DNA from: CAG-217 sp963605415
GTDB taxonomy: Bacteria > Bacillota > Clostridia > Oscillospirales > Acutalibacteraceae
Assembly: GCA_963605415.1 (NCBI GenBank)
Contig: CAVCUL010000005.1
Coordinates: forward strand, 1 to 64,000
DNA: 64,000 nt
Direction: 5' to 3'
Below are positions 41,642 through 50,928 of the stretch, in pieces (the first letter of the stretch is position 1; every line of letters begins with the position of its first letter). Below the pieces are notes generated by a model. The model made no database searches. It was not told the DNA's origin and saw only the letters and a list, made by a program, of their open reading frames with translations. Both the position numbers and the translations under genes were made by a program.

Positions 41642-44466
41642 TAAAGAACATTGTAGTAAAAGGTGCCCGCGAGCACAACTTGAAGAATATTGATGTGGAG
41701 ATCCCCCGGGACAAGCTGGTGGTATTTACCGGCCTGTCCGGCTCCGGCAAGTCCAGTCTGGCCTTTGACACCATTTATGCCGAGGGGCAGCGCCGCTATG
41801 TGGAGAGTCTGTCTTCTTACGCCCGCCAGTTTCTGGGTCAGATGGAAAAGCCGGATGTGGACTATATTGAGGGTCTGTCCCCGGCCATCTCCATTGACCA
41901 AAAGACCACCTCCCGCAACCCTCGCTCCACTGTGGGCACGGTAACGGAGATCTATGACTACCTGCGCCTGTTGTGGGCGCGGATCGGCATTCCCCACTGC
42001 CCGGTGTGCGGGCGGGAGATCACCCAGCAGACGGTGGACCAGATCGTGGATCAGATCCTCACCCTGCCGGAAAAGACGAAAATCCAAATTATGGCGCCCA
42101 TTGTGCGGGGGCATAAGGGCGAGTATGTAAAGGAACTGGACAACGCCCGCAAGTCCGGATTTGTACGGGCACGCATTGACGGCTCCGTCTATGACCTGGC
42201 GGAAGAGATCAAGCTGGATAAGAACAAAAAGCACGATATAGAAATTGTGGTGGACCGTCTGGTGATGAAGCCGGAGATTGCCGGCCGCCTGGCAGACAGC
42301 GTAGAGACCGCTACCCATATTGCAGACGGCGTGGTGCTGGTGGATATTGTAGGGGAGCGGGAGGAGCTGTATTCCCTCAATTACGCCTGCCCGGAGCACG
42401 GCGCGGTGATCGCAGAGATGAGCCCCCGTATGTTCTCCTTTAACAATCCCTTTGGTGCCTGCAAAACCTGCGGCGGTATCGGATCTTATAAAGAGATTGA
42501 CCCGGCGCTGGTGATCCCCAACAAAAAACTGTCCATCAACCAGGGGGCCATTAAGGCCAGCGGCTGGAATGTGGCAGACGGCGGCAATATTGCCCGCATG
42601 TACTTTGAGGCCATTGCCCAGGCGTACAAATTCTCGCTGGATATTCCGGTAGAGATGATCCCCAAGAAGGGGCTGGACGCCATTTTGTACGGCACCGGCA
42701 CCAAAAAGCTGAAAATGCAGCGGAGCACCTCTTACGGCTCTTCCAATTATAACGGCACCTTTGAGGGCGTGATCCCCAACCTGCAGCGCCGGTATGCGGA
42801 GACCAGTTCCGACTGGGCCCGGGCGGATATTGAGGCTGTAATGACCCAGTGCGTGTGCCCGGATTGCGGCGGCGCCCGCCTGTCTACGGAGAGTCTGTCC
42901 GTGACTGTTGGTGGAAAGAATATTTATGAGTTCTGCCAAATGCCCATTCACGAGGAACTGGATTTTATTGAACACTTGCAGCTGACGGAAAAGGAGCGGA
43001 TGATCGGCGCCCTGATCGTGCGGGAAATTCGCGATCGGCTGAATTTCCTGAACAGCGTAGGGCTGGATTATCTGTCCCTGGCGCGAGAAGCAGCCACCCT
43101 GTCCGGCGGTGAGAGCCAGCGTATTCGCCTGGCCACCCAGATCGGCTCCAGTCTGATGGGCGTGCTGTATATTTTGGACGAGCCGTCCATCGGTCTGCAC
43201 CAGCGGGATAATGAAAAGCTGCTGGGCACCCTGCGCCACCTGCGGGATCTGGGCAACACCCTGATCGTGGTGGAACATGATGAGGATACCATGCGGGCGG
43301 CGGACTATGTGGTAGATATTGGCCCCGGCGCCGGTATCCACGGCGGCGAACTGGTGGCAGCGGGCACGGTGGAGGATATTATCGCCTGCGAGCGCTCTGT
43401 TACCGGCCAGTACCTGAGCGGCAAACGCGAGATCCCGGTGCCTGAGAAACGGCGCCCGGGCAACGGCAAAAAACTCACCATTTACGGCGCGGCGCAAAAC
43501 AACTTAAAGGGCATTGATGTGGAGATCCCGCTGGCAACCTTTACGGCCGTTACCGGCGTGTCCGGCTCCGGCAAATCCAGCCTGGTGAACGAAATTCTCT
43601 ACAAGCATCTGGCCAATATGCTCAACGGCGCCAAAAAGCGCCCGGGCAAGTTTGATCGGATGACCGGCGTGGACAATTTGGACAAGGTCATCAACATTGA
43701 CCAGTCTCCTATTGGCCGCACCCCCCGGTCCAACCCGGCTACTTATACCGGCGTGTTTAACGATATTCGCGACCTGTTCGCCTCTACCCCGGACGCCAAA
43801 ATGCGGGGCTACAAGGCCAATCGCTTTTCCTTTAATGTAAAGGGCGGTCGGTGCGAGGCCTGCCAGGGCGACGGTATTGTGAAGATCGAAATGCACTTTT
43901 TGGCCGATGTGTATGTGCCTTGCGATGTGTGCGGCGGCCATCGGTATAACCGCGAGACCCTGGAAGTAAAATTCAAAGGCAAGAACATTTATGAAGTGCT
44001 GGAGATGACCGTGGACGAGGGCGTGGCATTCTTTGCCCAGCAGCCCAAGATCTTGCGCAAGCTGCAGACCCTGTCCGATGTGGGCCTGGGGTATGTAAAG
44101 ATCGGCCAGCCGGCCACCACCCTGTCCGGCGGCGAGGCCCAGCGGGTGAAGCTGGCGACTGAGCTGATGAAGCGCCCCACCGGCAAGACCATTTATATTT
44201 TGGACGAGCCCACCACCGGGTTGCATACGGCAGATGTGCACCGGTTGGTGAATGTGCTGAAGCGGCTGGTAGCCAATGGCAATACGATCGTGGTGATTGA
44301 GCACAATCTGGATGTAATCAAAACTGCGGACCATATTATCGACCTTGGCCCGGAGGGCGGCGTTGGCGGCGGTACGCTGGTGGCCTGCGGCACCCCGGAG
44401 GAGATCGCCGCTTGCCCGGCATCCTATACCGGCCAGTACCTGAAGTCCGTGTTGGATAACGACTAA
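41638..44466 (+). CDS. uvrA: Excinuclease ABC subunit A
   Basis: A 942-residue damage sensor with two ABC ATPase halves. Walker A motifs GLSGSGKSS (about 32-40) and GVSGSGKSS (about 640-648), two signature blocks (TLSGGESQRIRLATQ and TLSGGEAQRVKLATEL), and zinc-binding CxxC pairs (CPVCGR with later CPDCGG; CEACQGDG and CDVCGG). The start is ATGA-coupled to uvrB. Length equals the family norm. The terminator at 44470-44515 (AAAACCGACT/AGTCGGTTTT) ends the operon and also the oppositely oriented NUDIX gene. Confidence 0.97.
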   Translation: MIKNIVVKGAREHNLKNIDVEIPRDKLVVFTGLSGSGKSSLAFDTIYAEGQRRYVESLSSYARQFLGQMEKPDVDYIEGLSPAISIDQKTTSRNPRSTVGTVTEIYDYLRLLWARIGIPHCPVCGREITQQTVDQIVDQILTLPEKTKIQIMAPIVRGHKGEYVKELDNARKSGFVRARIDGSVYDLAEEIKLDKNKKHDIEIVVDRLVMKPEIAGRLADSVETATHIADGVVLVDIVGEREELYSLNYACPEHGAVIAEMSPRMFSFNNPFGACKTCGGIGSYKEIDPALVIPNKKLSINQGAIKASGWNVADGGNIARMYFEAIAQAYKFSLDIPVEMIPKKGLDAILYGTGTKKLKMQRSTSYGSSNYNGTFEGVIPNLQRRYAETSSDWARADIEAVMTQCVCPDCGGARLSTESLSVTVGGKNIYEFCQMPIHEELDFIEHLQLTEKERMIGALIVREIRDRLNFLNSVGLDYLSLAREAATLSGGESQRIRLATQIGSSLMGVLYILDEPSIGLHQRDNEKLLGTLRHLRDLGNTLIVVEHDEDTMRAADYVVDIGPGAGIHGGELVAAGTVEDIIACERSVTGQYLSGKREIPVPEKRRPGNGKKLTIYGAAQNNLKGIDVEIPLATFTAVTGVSGSGKSSLVNEILYKHLANMLNGAKKRPGKFDRMTGVDNLDKVINIDQSPIGRTPRSNPATYTGVFNDIRDLFASTPDAKMRGYKANRFSFNVKGGRCEACQGDGIVKIEMHFLADVYVPCDVCGGHRYNRETLEVKFKGKNIYEVLEMTVDEGVAFFAQQPKILRKLQTLSDVGLGYVKIGQPATTLSGGEAQRVKLATELMKRPTGKTIYILDEPTTGLHTADVHRLVNVLKRLVANGNTIVVIEHNLDVIKTADHIIDLGPEGGVGGGTLVACGTPEEIAACPASYTGQYLKSVLDND

Positions 44467-44469
44467 AAT

Positions 44470-44515
44470 AAAAAACCGACTGGATCGCTAAATACGGTCA
44501 AGTCGGTTTTTCTCT
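44470..44515. terminator. Bidirectional terminator between uvrA and the NUDIX gene
   Basis: AAAACCGACT (44472-44481) pairs with AGTCGGTTTT (44501-44510), with A/T runs outside both arms. Confidence 0.85.
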
Positions 44516-44518
44516 ATT

Positions 44519-44989
44519 TTATTTTTCGGCAGCGTAGAAAGTCATGGCACCGAATTTCTCCCGCTGAGGGGCATAGTCCTGCGGTGTTAGTCCGCCCCCG
44601 GACAGGGCGGCGGCAATGAGCTTTTTGGACAGGTCCGGCACATCGGGGCGGGTGAGGGCTTCTTCGCAATCCATCCACACCACCCGGTCGTTTTCATCCC
44701 CGTCACTGCGGGGCGTGCCGCCGGTGTACTTTGCCAAAAAGGCGGCGTACCAGTCCTGCTCGCTAAAGCGCACCGCCAGCAGCTTCAGCGGCTTGGCGGT
44801 AATGCCGGTTTCTTCCATCAATTCCCGGCACATGGCCTGCTCCGGGCTTTCGCCATTCTTCAAATACCCGCCGGGGGTGATGAACAGCCCTTTTCCGGCG
44901 CCGTAAGTGTGGCGGGCCAGCAGCACTTTGCCCTCGCGCAGCACCACGGCGCAAACACTTTTTTGCCAATTTGTATTTTTTTCTTCCAT
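44519..44989 (-). CDS. NUDIX hydrolase
   Basis: A 156-residue NUDIX protein that hydrolyses a nucleoside diphosphate linked to another moiety. The Nudix box is present as GGYLKNGESPEQAMCRELMEETG (about 38-60), with the expected R-E-x-x-E-E core for magnesium binding. The fold begins WQKSVCAVVLREGKVLLARH. Substrate cannot be told; this size group includes MutT-like and ADP-ribose hydrolases. GGAGCC precedes the ATG. A single gene. Confidence 0.85.
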   Translation of the reverse strand: MEEKNTNWQKSVCAVVLREGKVLLARHTYGAGKGLFITPGGYLKNGESPEQAMCRELMEETGITAKPLKLLAVRFSEQDWYAAFLAKYTGGTPRSDGDENDRVVWMDCEEALTRPDVPDLSKKLIAAALSGGGLTPQDYAPQREKFGAMTFYAAEK

Positions 44990-45155
44990 ATTTGGCTCCT
45001 GAATGCTATACTATAATATAGTTATTATACGGCAAAGGGGCGAATTGTCAATGCTTTTCGCCGGTTCCACGGTGCGTGGAGTGTTTCCACCGCCCGTGCC
45101 TTGCCTTTCTGCGGCGGCTCTGTTAGGCTGAAATTGCTGAAAGGAGCGCTGTGTT

Positions 45156-45950
45156 ATGCTACATTTGCAAAAGAAGATCAAAGACCAAAACGAACAGGTG
45201 ATTTTTATTCGAGTTGCGTTTTTCGCCATCGGCACGGTACTGCTGCTGTGGTATTTGGCACCCTGGGTGCTTAATCATATCCTCAATGCCGGCAATGTGC
45301 TGGGCATTGTTTTTGCCGTGGTACTGCTGCTGTGCGGCGTGTTTGTGCAGCCGGTGACCCATCTGCTGGCACCGGGCAACCATGCGCCGGGGGCGGTGGT
45401 GCTCAAGGCGGCGGTGGCACTGGTGTGCGCCGTGGCGGTGCTCACCAGCGGTTATATGCTTACTGGACTGATCCAAACCGGCCACCGGGACGAGACCGTG
45501 CTGGTGCTGGGCTGCTCGGTGAAGGGGGAGCGCCCCTCCCGTATGCTGCGCCAGCGGATCGAGGCGGCCACCGAGTATTTGGAGAAGAACCCCAACAGCA
45601 AGGCGGTGCTCAGCGGCGGCCAAGGCCCGGACGAGAAGATCAGCGAGGCGGAGTGTATGCGCCGGGAGCTGGTGCGCCGGGGGATCTCTGCCGATCGGCT
45701 GTACCTGGAGGATCGCTCCACTTCTACAGAGGAGAATGTGGCCTTTTCGGCCAAAATTATAGAACAGAACGGACTGAACCGCCATGTGACGGTGGTGACC
45801 TCGGACTTCCATTGCCGCCGGGGTATGCTGCTGTGTCGGCGGGCAGGCCTGACCGCCAGCTCCACACCGGCAGCCACTGATGTGTACCTGCTGGGCACCT
45901 ACTGGATGCGGGAGATGCTGGCGGTGGTCAAAACCGTTTTGCATATTTAA
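45156..45950 (+). CDS. DUF218 (YdcF/SanA/ElyC-type) membrane protein
   Basis: A 264-residue protein with three hydrophobic segments (about 20-40, 46-66, 84-106) and a DUF218 domain from about 115: VLVLGCSVKGERPSRMLRQRIEAA, KAVLSGGQGPDEKISEAECMRRELVRRGI, LEDRSTSTEENVAFSAKII and VTVVTSDFHCRRG. In E. coli relatives (SanA, ElyC, YdcF) affect envelope integrity and undecaprenyl-phosphate metabolism. The family's chemistry is unsettled. AAAGGAG precedes the ATG, and the next gene starts 20 bp after its stop. Confidence 0.85.
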   Translation: MLHLQKKIKDQNEQVIFIRVAFFAIGTVLLLWYLAPWVLNHILNAGNVLGIVFAVVLLLCGVFVQPVTHLLAPGNHAPGAVVLKAAVALVCAVAVLTSGYMLTGLIQTGHRDETVLVLGCSVKGERPSRMLRQRIEAATEYLEKNPNSKAVLSGGQGPDEKISEAECMRRELVRRGISADRLYLEDRSTSTEENVAFSAKIIEQNGLNRHVTVVTSDFHCRRGMLLCRRAGLTASSTPAATDVYLLGTYWMREMLAVVKTVLHI

Positions 45951-45969
45951 CACAAAGAAGGGATTTTTG

Positions 45970-46551
45970 TTGAAGGGACTTGCCATTTGCGATTTGCAGC
46001 CGGACGGGTATCGGGGCGTTTGCCGCTCCAATCAACTGGCGGATTATATGACGGACGCCAAGATCGGCGGCCAGATCACCGGTTTTTTGGACGCATTTGT
46101 GGATGATGAGAGCCAGGAGATCCAGTGTACTGTGGCGGCAGCTTGCGCTGCCCGGCAGATGGTGGACCTGCTTGGCAGCCGGGGCGCGGATTGCGAGTTG
46201 ATCACCTTTAATGACGAGCACGAGAGCGCGGGCCTTTTGGGCGGCGCGCTTTTGGGCTACGATGTGTGCGCCGAGGATCTGAGCGCTTCACCCTTGGCAG
46301 ACGGCCTGATCCGGGTGGGCGTTACCGAGTATGAGGAGGCGCTGTTCCCGGAATTCTTTGAAGAGCTAAACGGCCAGGTGCTGCGGGAGTATGCAGAGGA
46401 TCTGAACGACAATTTGCTCTTTGCTACGGAAAAGACCGCCCAGGAGGTGTGCGCCTATATGAATTACCTGTCCGCCACCTATGACAATGATTTCTATTGC
46501 CTGGCCAATTATGCCGTGTTCGCCGTCTATGAGGGCAAGGACCCGGCGTGA
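45970..46551 (+). CDS. Conserved hypothetical protein
   Basis: A 193-residue, acidic, soluble protein. A TTG start at 45970 is used because AAGAAGGG lies at the right distance and the reading frame upstream of it runs inside the DUF218 gene. Segments: LKGLAICDLQPDGYRGVCRSNQLADYMTD, a small helical middle, and a long C-terminal helix pair (FPEFFEELNGQVLREYAEDL ... NYLSATYDNDFYCLANYAVF). No motif or family is recognised. It is probably co-transcribed with the DUF218 gene. A strong terminator, ACAGAGCCG/CGGCTCTGT with T-run, follows at 46574-46603. Confidence 0.6.
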   Translation: MKGLAICDLQPDGYRGVCRSNQLADYMTDAKIGGQITGFLDAFVDDESQEIQCTVAAACAARQMVDLLGSRGADCELITFNDEHESAGLLGGALLGYDVCAEDLSASPLADGLIRVGVTEYEEALFPEFFEELNGQVLREYAEDLNDNLLFATEKTAQEVCAYMNYLSATYDNDFYCLANYAVFAVYEGKDPA

Positions 46552-46625
46552 CAAAAGCGTGCGATAACATAGAACAGAGCCGAATATACGGCTCTGTTTT
46601 TTTGTGATTTCGTAGCGAGTGCATC

Positions 46626-46683
46626 AATCCCTCCGTCTGCTCGTAAGCTCGCAGCCACCTCCCTTTACAAGGGAGGCAAATTA
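46626..46683 (+). repeat. Interspersed palindromic repeat (short copy)
   Basis: Begins AATCCCTCCGTC and ends in the hairpin CCTCCC-TTTACAA-GGGAGG. It shares these modules with the longer copy at 51409-51520, so it is a member of a dispersed non-coding repeat family between genes. Confidence 0.65.
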
Positions 46684-46841
46684 GTTAGAATATAAGCTTT
46701 TTTAAGAAATGGCACAACGCCCACATTATACTGTAACCCGATCCCTCGCCGCACAAAATCCTGCTCCGCCTGATATTTTTGTCCCGATCGGTCCATACTA
46801 TCCATAAGCGTATTGTACATATCATAGAAAGGCGGACGCGT

Positions 46842-47609
46842 GTGCAATACGGTAAAGTAGAAATCTGCGGGATCAACACCTCGGAGTTAAAGGTGCTGGG
46901 AGAGAAAGAAAAAATGGATCTGCTGCGCAAGGCCCAGGCCGGGGACAAGCAGGCGCGGGACGCCCTGATCTGCGGCAATCTGCGGCTGGTGCTGTCGGTG
47001 ATCCAGCGGTTCTCCGGTCGCGGCGAGAGTATGGACGACCTGTTCCAGGTGGGGGTCATTGGCCTGATCAAAGCCATTGATCATTTCAATACGGAGCTGA
47101 ATGTTAAATTCTCCACCTACGCGGTGCCCATGTGCGTAGGGGAGGTGCGCCGCTTTTTGCGCGATGATAACCCGGTGCGGGTCAGCCGCTCCATGCGAGA
47201 TACCGCCTATAAAGCCATGCAGGTGAAGGAGCAGCTGATGGCCGCCAACGGCCGAGAGCCAACGGTGGACGAGATCGCCGCCAAACTGGGTATGAAGACC
47301 ACGGATGTGGTGCTGGCGCTGGAGGCCATTGTGGACCCGGTGTCCCTGTACGAGCCGGTGTATTCCGACGGGGGCGACACCATTTATGTGATGGACCAGG
47401 TGGGCGACGCCAATACGGACGCGGACTGGGTGGACGAGATGATGATCAAGGACCAGATCAGGCAGCTGGACGACCGGGAACGCAATATTCTCTATAAGCG
47501 CTTTATGGAGGGCAAAACCCAAATGGAGGTGGCCGCGGAGATCGGCATTAGCCAGGCCCAGGTCAGCCGACTGGAAAAGACCGCCCTGCGCCGCATTAAG
47601 GGCAAATAG
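46842..47609 (+). CDS. sigG: RNA polymerase sporulation sigma factor G
   Basis: A 255-residue sigma-70-family factor. The N-terminus YGKVEICGINTSELKVL is diagnostic for sigma G, the late forespore factor. Region 2 is NLRLVLSVIQRFSGRGESMDDLFQVGVIGLIKAIDHF...FSTYAVPM, region 3 PTVDEIAAKLG, and region 4 ends GKTQMEVAAEIGISQAQVSRLEKTALRRI. The start is set at GTG 46842 behind AAAGGCGGA, matching the usual protein length. In Bacillus sigG follows spoIIGA-sigE; here it stands alone, with no such partners. Its own promoter is not recognisable by eye. A bidirectional terminator follows (47619-47654). Confidence 0.93.
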   Translation: MQYGKVEICGINTSELKVLGEKEKMDLLRKAQAGDKQARDALICGNLRLVLSVIQRFSGRGESMDDLFQVGVIGLIKAIDHFNTELNVKFSTYAVPMCVGEVRRFLRDDNPVRVSRSMRDTAYKAMQVKEQLMAANGREPTVDEIAAKLGMKTTDVVLALEAIVDPVSLYEPVYSDGGDTIYVMDQVGDANTDADWVDEMMIKDQIRQLDDRERNILYKRFMEGKTQMEVAAEIGISQAQVSRLEKTALRRIKGK

Positions 47610-47651
47610 GCAAAACAAAAGCCACAGTAACATACCATTTGTTACCGTGGC

Positions 47652-47858
47652 TTATTTTTTGTCATTCTTTCGCCCTAAGATGTAGTCCACACTCACCCCG
47701 TGGAAGTCCGCCAGCGCAATGAGCACCTCCGGCGGTACGGTGCGCTGCCCACTTTCGTAATAGGCGTATGTGCGCTGGGGCAGGTGCAGCGCCCTGCCCA
47801 TCTCGCTTTGGGTCAGGTCCGCGTCCTCCCGCAAGTCCCGGATTCTTTGAAATTTCAT
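47652..47858 (-). CDS. Xre-family transcriptional regulator
   Basis: A 68-residue single-domain repressor-like protein. The HTH_3 fold covers nearly the whole protein: RIRDLREDADLTQSEMGRALHLPQRTYAYYESGQRTVPPEVLIALADFHGVSVDYILG. A GGTGATG ribosome site precedes the ATG. It is divergent from the collagen-like gene; two near-identical palindromes lie in the 145-bp gap between the starts, so it probably controls itself and that gene. Confidence 0.85.
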   Translation of the reverse strand: MKFQRIRDLREDADLTQSEMGRALHLPQRTYAYYESGQRTVPPEVLIALADFHGVSVDYILGRKNDKK

Positions 47859-47883
47859 ATCATCACCGGAACCATTATATCTT

Positions 47884-47925
47884 AGAACAATCTGTTCTAT
47901 ATTGGATTAGAACAATTTGTTCTAA
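47884..47925. promoter_or_regulatory. Twin palindromic operators
   Basis: AGAACAATCTGTTCT (47884-47898) and TTAGAACAATTTGTTCTAA (47907-47925), centre to centre 25 bp. Such paired dyads in a divergent region are typical of Xre repressor operators. The inner spacing (five bases between GAAC and GTTC) differs from a LexA box, which needs four. Confidence 0.75.
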
Positions 47926-48003
47926 TCGCAGGTTTTCCCTTTATTTTGTTTTATACTGACAGTATCTGTAAAGATTTATATTAAAAGAAGGGAGAATTTT
48001 TCA

Positions 48004-50820
48004 ATGAACACAGAAGAAAAAACGACAACCAAGCGAACGGGGACCAAAGTGCTGGCGTTCTTGTTGGCAGTGCTGCTGATGGCGGGCATTGCCTTTTTGG
48101 TGGCGACTTTGGTACATAAAAACAGCGCCCAGCCGGTAAGCAATATCAAGAACGGCCTGTCTGCTTACGAGCTGGCCGTGGCCAATGGCTATGACGGCAG
48201 CGTGGACGAATGGCTCACTTCCTTAAAGGGCAAGTCCGCCTATGACATTGCCGTGGAGAACGGCTATAAAGGCACGGAGAAGGACTGGGTGAAGTCCGTA
48301 GAGGCCAACGGCAAGCAGACGCAGGCCGGTATTTCTACCGCCAAGTTTAGCGACAGCGGCGACCTGATGATCACCCTGACGGACGGCACCAGTATCAATG
48401 TAGGCCAAGTGGCCGGTTCTGACGGCAAGAACGGTGCAGACGGCAAAGACGGTAAAAACGGCACCAATGGTACAAATGGCAAGAATGGCACAAACGGTAA
48501 AGACGGTGCCAATGGCCTTGACGGCAAAAATGGTACCGATGGACAGAATGGCACCAACGGTACAAACGGAAAAGATGGTGCCGATGGTAAAGATGGTGCC
48601 GATGGTAAAGATGGTGCCGATGGTAAAGACGGCACAGACGGTCGGAACGGTGCCGATGGCACAAATGGCCGGGACGGCGTGAGCATTCAGTCCGCCCGGA
48701 TCAACGAGCAGGGCCAGCTGGTGCTGTCTTATTCCGACGGCTCCAGTGTCAACTTGGACAAAGTGGTCGGTACCAATGGTAAAGACGGCGTTGGTGTGTC
48801 CACTGCGGTTATCAATGACAGCGGCGCTCTGGTGTTGACTTATACCAACGGCACAGTTGTTGATTTAGGCAATGTAGTCGGCGCTGATGGTAAAGACGGT
48901 ACAAATGGTACGGACGGCCAAGATGGTGCCAAGGGCGAAAAAGGTGACAAAGGCGATACCGGTGCCCAGGGTGAAAAGGGCGATAAGGGAGACAAAGGTG
49001 AAAAAGGTGATACCGGCGCAGCTGGTAAAGATGGTGTAAACGGCATTGACGGTAAAGACGGCGCTGATGGTAAAGATGGACAAAATGGTACAAATGGTGC
49101 AGATGGCAAGGATGGTATTGGCGTTGCCAAAACGGAAATGAACAGCCGTGGTGAATTGCTGCTTACTTATACTGACGGCCGTGTGCAAAATGTAGGTATC
49201 GTCACCGGCGCTAAGGGAGACAAAGGTGACACCGGTGCCCAGGGTGAAAAGGGTGATAAAGGCGAAAAAGGTGATAAGGGCGACACCGGTGCCGCAGGTA
49301 AGGATGGCATAAATGGTGCTGACGGTAAGGATGGTGCCCAAGGCGAAAAAGGCGATAAGGGCGACACCGGTGCCGCAGGTAAAGACGGTATCAACGGAAC
49401 TGATGGTAAAGATGGTCAGGACGGCGTTGGTATTCAAACAATTACGATCACAACCGACGGAAAATTACAAATTTCGCTCTCAAATGGTACTACACTGGAT
49501 TTAGGCATCATCAAGGGTGAAAAAGGTGATAAGGGCGACACCGGCGCCGCCGGTAAAGACGGCGTAAACGGTGTTGACGGCAAAGATGGTACAAACGGTA
49601 CGGACGGCAAGGACGGTACCGGTATTTCTGCTGTGGAGATCAATACCGCCGGTGAACTGGTACTCTCTTTCTCTGACGGCCAGGTGCTGAACCTGGGCAG
49701 CGTTAAGGGCGAAAAGGGAGATAAAGGTGACACCGGTGCCCAAGGTGAAAAAGGCGAAAAAGGTGACAAGGGTGACACCGGTGCCGCAGGTAAAGACGGC
49801 GTAAACGGTGTTGACGGTAAAGACGGAACCAATGGTGCCGACGGTAAGGACGGTGCGGATGGTGTAGGCATTTCCTCTGTTCGGATCACGGATCAGGGGG
49901 CGCTGACGGTGACTCTCACCAACGGCACAGTGCTGAACCTGGGCAATATCCGTGGTGCGGACGGCATTGGTATTACCACTTGCCGGGTGACCGCCTCCGG
50001 CGAATTGGAGTTGACTTATACCGATGGCCGTACAGAGAATGTAGGCCGTGTGACCGGTACAGACGGTACCGGAATTCAGTCTGTGACCCTGTCTGCAGAC
50101 GGTGAACTGCTAGTGACCCTGACGGATAATACCGTGACCAACCTGGGCAATATTAAAGGCGCCCAGGGCGAAAAAGGTGATAAAGGTGATAAGGGCGATA
50201 AGGGCGACAAGGGTGATCCGGGCCGCGGTATTGCCAAGACAGAACTGGTCAATGGCGAGCTGATTATTACTTACACAGATGGAACGAGTGATAATTTGGG
50301 AAAAACATCATCGTCTGAGTCGGATTACGATGAGTATTTAATGTACACTGTATTGACAAGTAATACTGTAAAAGTATCACTAAAACCGGAATATGTTCAT
50401 GATTTGGAAGGCAAAATTGTGATTCCAAGTGAACATAACGGCAGGACGGTGACCCAGGTGTCGGGATTTTCTGAAAGCTTGCTTTCCGAGATTGTGTTGC
50501 CGGAGACTCTATTGTATATAAACGATAGTGCATTCTCAAGTTGCCAAAACTTAACTTCTATCACGATTCCCAAAAGCGTTACACGCATTTGTGGTAATGC
50601 CTTCTACAAAAGTGGGCTGAAAAGTGCGAAGTTTGAAAAAACAACCAATTGGCAACGGTATGAAAGCTTAATGTATTATGGGTATGATAAGACTTTGGAA
50701 GATGTGTCCAGTAGTACATTGACTGATGAAGCAAAAGCGGCGCAAGCATTGACAGAAACATATACATGTTCTACTGACAGCGGTTGGAAGACAGGTACAT
50801 GGTACTATCTGCAAAAATAA
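48004..50820 (+). CDS. Membrane-anchored collagen-like surface protein with a C-terminal LRR domain
   Basis: A 938-residue protein. Residues 15-37 form a membrane helix without a clear cleavage site. Two short motifs of the form SAYELAVANGYDGSVDEWLTSLKG (about 51-100), common in bacterial collagen-like proteins, follow. Then Gly-X-Y blocks (about 139-224, 293-374, 403-477, 502-540, 566-620, 719-740), rich in GKD, GTN, GEKGDKG and GADG, alternate with about 30-residue beta modules (GVSIQSARINEQGQLVLSYSDGSSVNLDKVVG type). The last 140 residues carry a BspA-like LRR_5 domain (IPSEHNGRTVTQVSGF...ITIPKSVTRICGNAFY, about 796-880). From about 50.27 kb the DNA becomes visibly AT-rich, so the C-terminal domain looks imported. 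Likely an extracellular stalk with an adhesive head; adhesion is inferred. Confidence 0.85.
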   Translation: MNTEEKTTTKRTGTKVLAFLLAVLLMAGIAFLVATLVHKNSAQPVSNIKNGLSAYELAVANGYDGSVDEWLTSLKGKSAYDIAVENGYKGTEKDWVKSVEANGKQTQAGISTAKFSDSGDLMITLTDGTSINVGQVAGSDGKNGADGKDGKNGTNGTNGKNGTNGKDGANGLDGKNGTDGQNGTNGTNGKDGADGKDGADGKDGADGKDGTDGRNGADGTNGRDGVSIQSARINEQGQLVLSYSDGSSVNLDKVVGTNGKDGVGVSTAVINDSGALVLTYTNGTVVDLGNVVGADGKDGTNGTDGQDGAKGEKGDKGDTGAQGEKGDKGDKGEKGDTGAAGKDGVNGIDGKDGADGKDGQNGTNGADGKDGIGVAKTEMNSRGELLLTYTDGRVQNVGIVTGAKGDKGDTGAQGEKGDKGEKGDKGDTGAAGKDGINGADGKDGAQGEKGDKGDTGAAGKDGINGTDGKDGQDGVGIQTITITTDGKLQISLSNGTTLDLGIIKGEKGDKGDTGAAGKDGVNGVDGKDGTNGTDGKDGTGISAVEINTAGELVLSFSDGQVLNLGSVKGEKGDKGDTGAQGEKGEKGDKGDTGAAGKDGVNGVDGKDGTNGADGKDGADGVGISSVRITDQGALTVTLTNGTVLNLGNIRGADGIGITTCRVTASGELELTYTDGRTENVGRVTGTDGTGIQSVTLSADGELLVTLTDNTVTNLGNIKGAQGEKGDKGDKGDKGDKGDPGRGIAKTELVNGELIITYTDGTSDNLGKTSSSESDYDEYLMYTVLTSNTVKVSLKPEYVHDLEGKIVIPSEHNGRTVTQVSGFSESLLSEIVLPETLLYINDSAFSSCQNLTSITIPKSVTRICGNAFYKSGLKSAKFEKTTNWQRYESLMYYGYDKTLEDVSSSTLTDEAKAAQALTETYTCSTDSGWKTGTWYYLQK

Positions 50821-50928
50821 TGAGCATATAGAAATCAAGGTTTAGGTTTACCATATAGCTTGGTAGTCCAAGTTAGTTAATTTGTAAATCCACAAATAAT
50901 AATTATATTTAGAAACGGAGGTATTATT

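Noticed and set aside
39683..43497. Long minus-strand frames (640 and 631 residues)
   Set aside because: Antisense shadows of uvrB and uvrA, whose motifs are unambiguous on the plus strand.
46688..46730. Sigma-G/F-type promoter before sigG (GAATA ... CATTATA)
   Set aside because: The gap between the two boxes is about 31 bp, far too long.
47884..47925. LexA boxes before the collagen-like gene
   Set aside because: GAAC and GTTC are five bases apart instead of four; they fit Xre operators better.
48264..49889. Minus-strand Ser/Pro-rich repetitive frames
   Set aside because: Antisense readings of the Gly-X-Y repeats; repetitive composition is a by-product.
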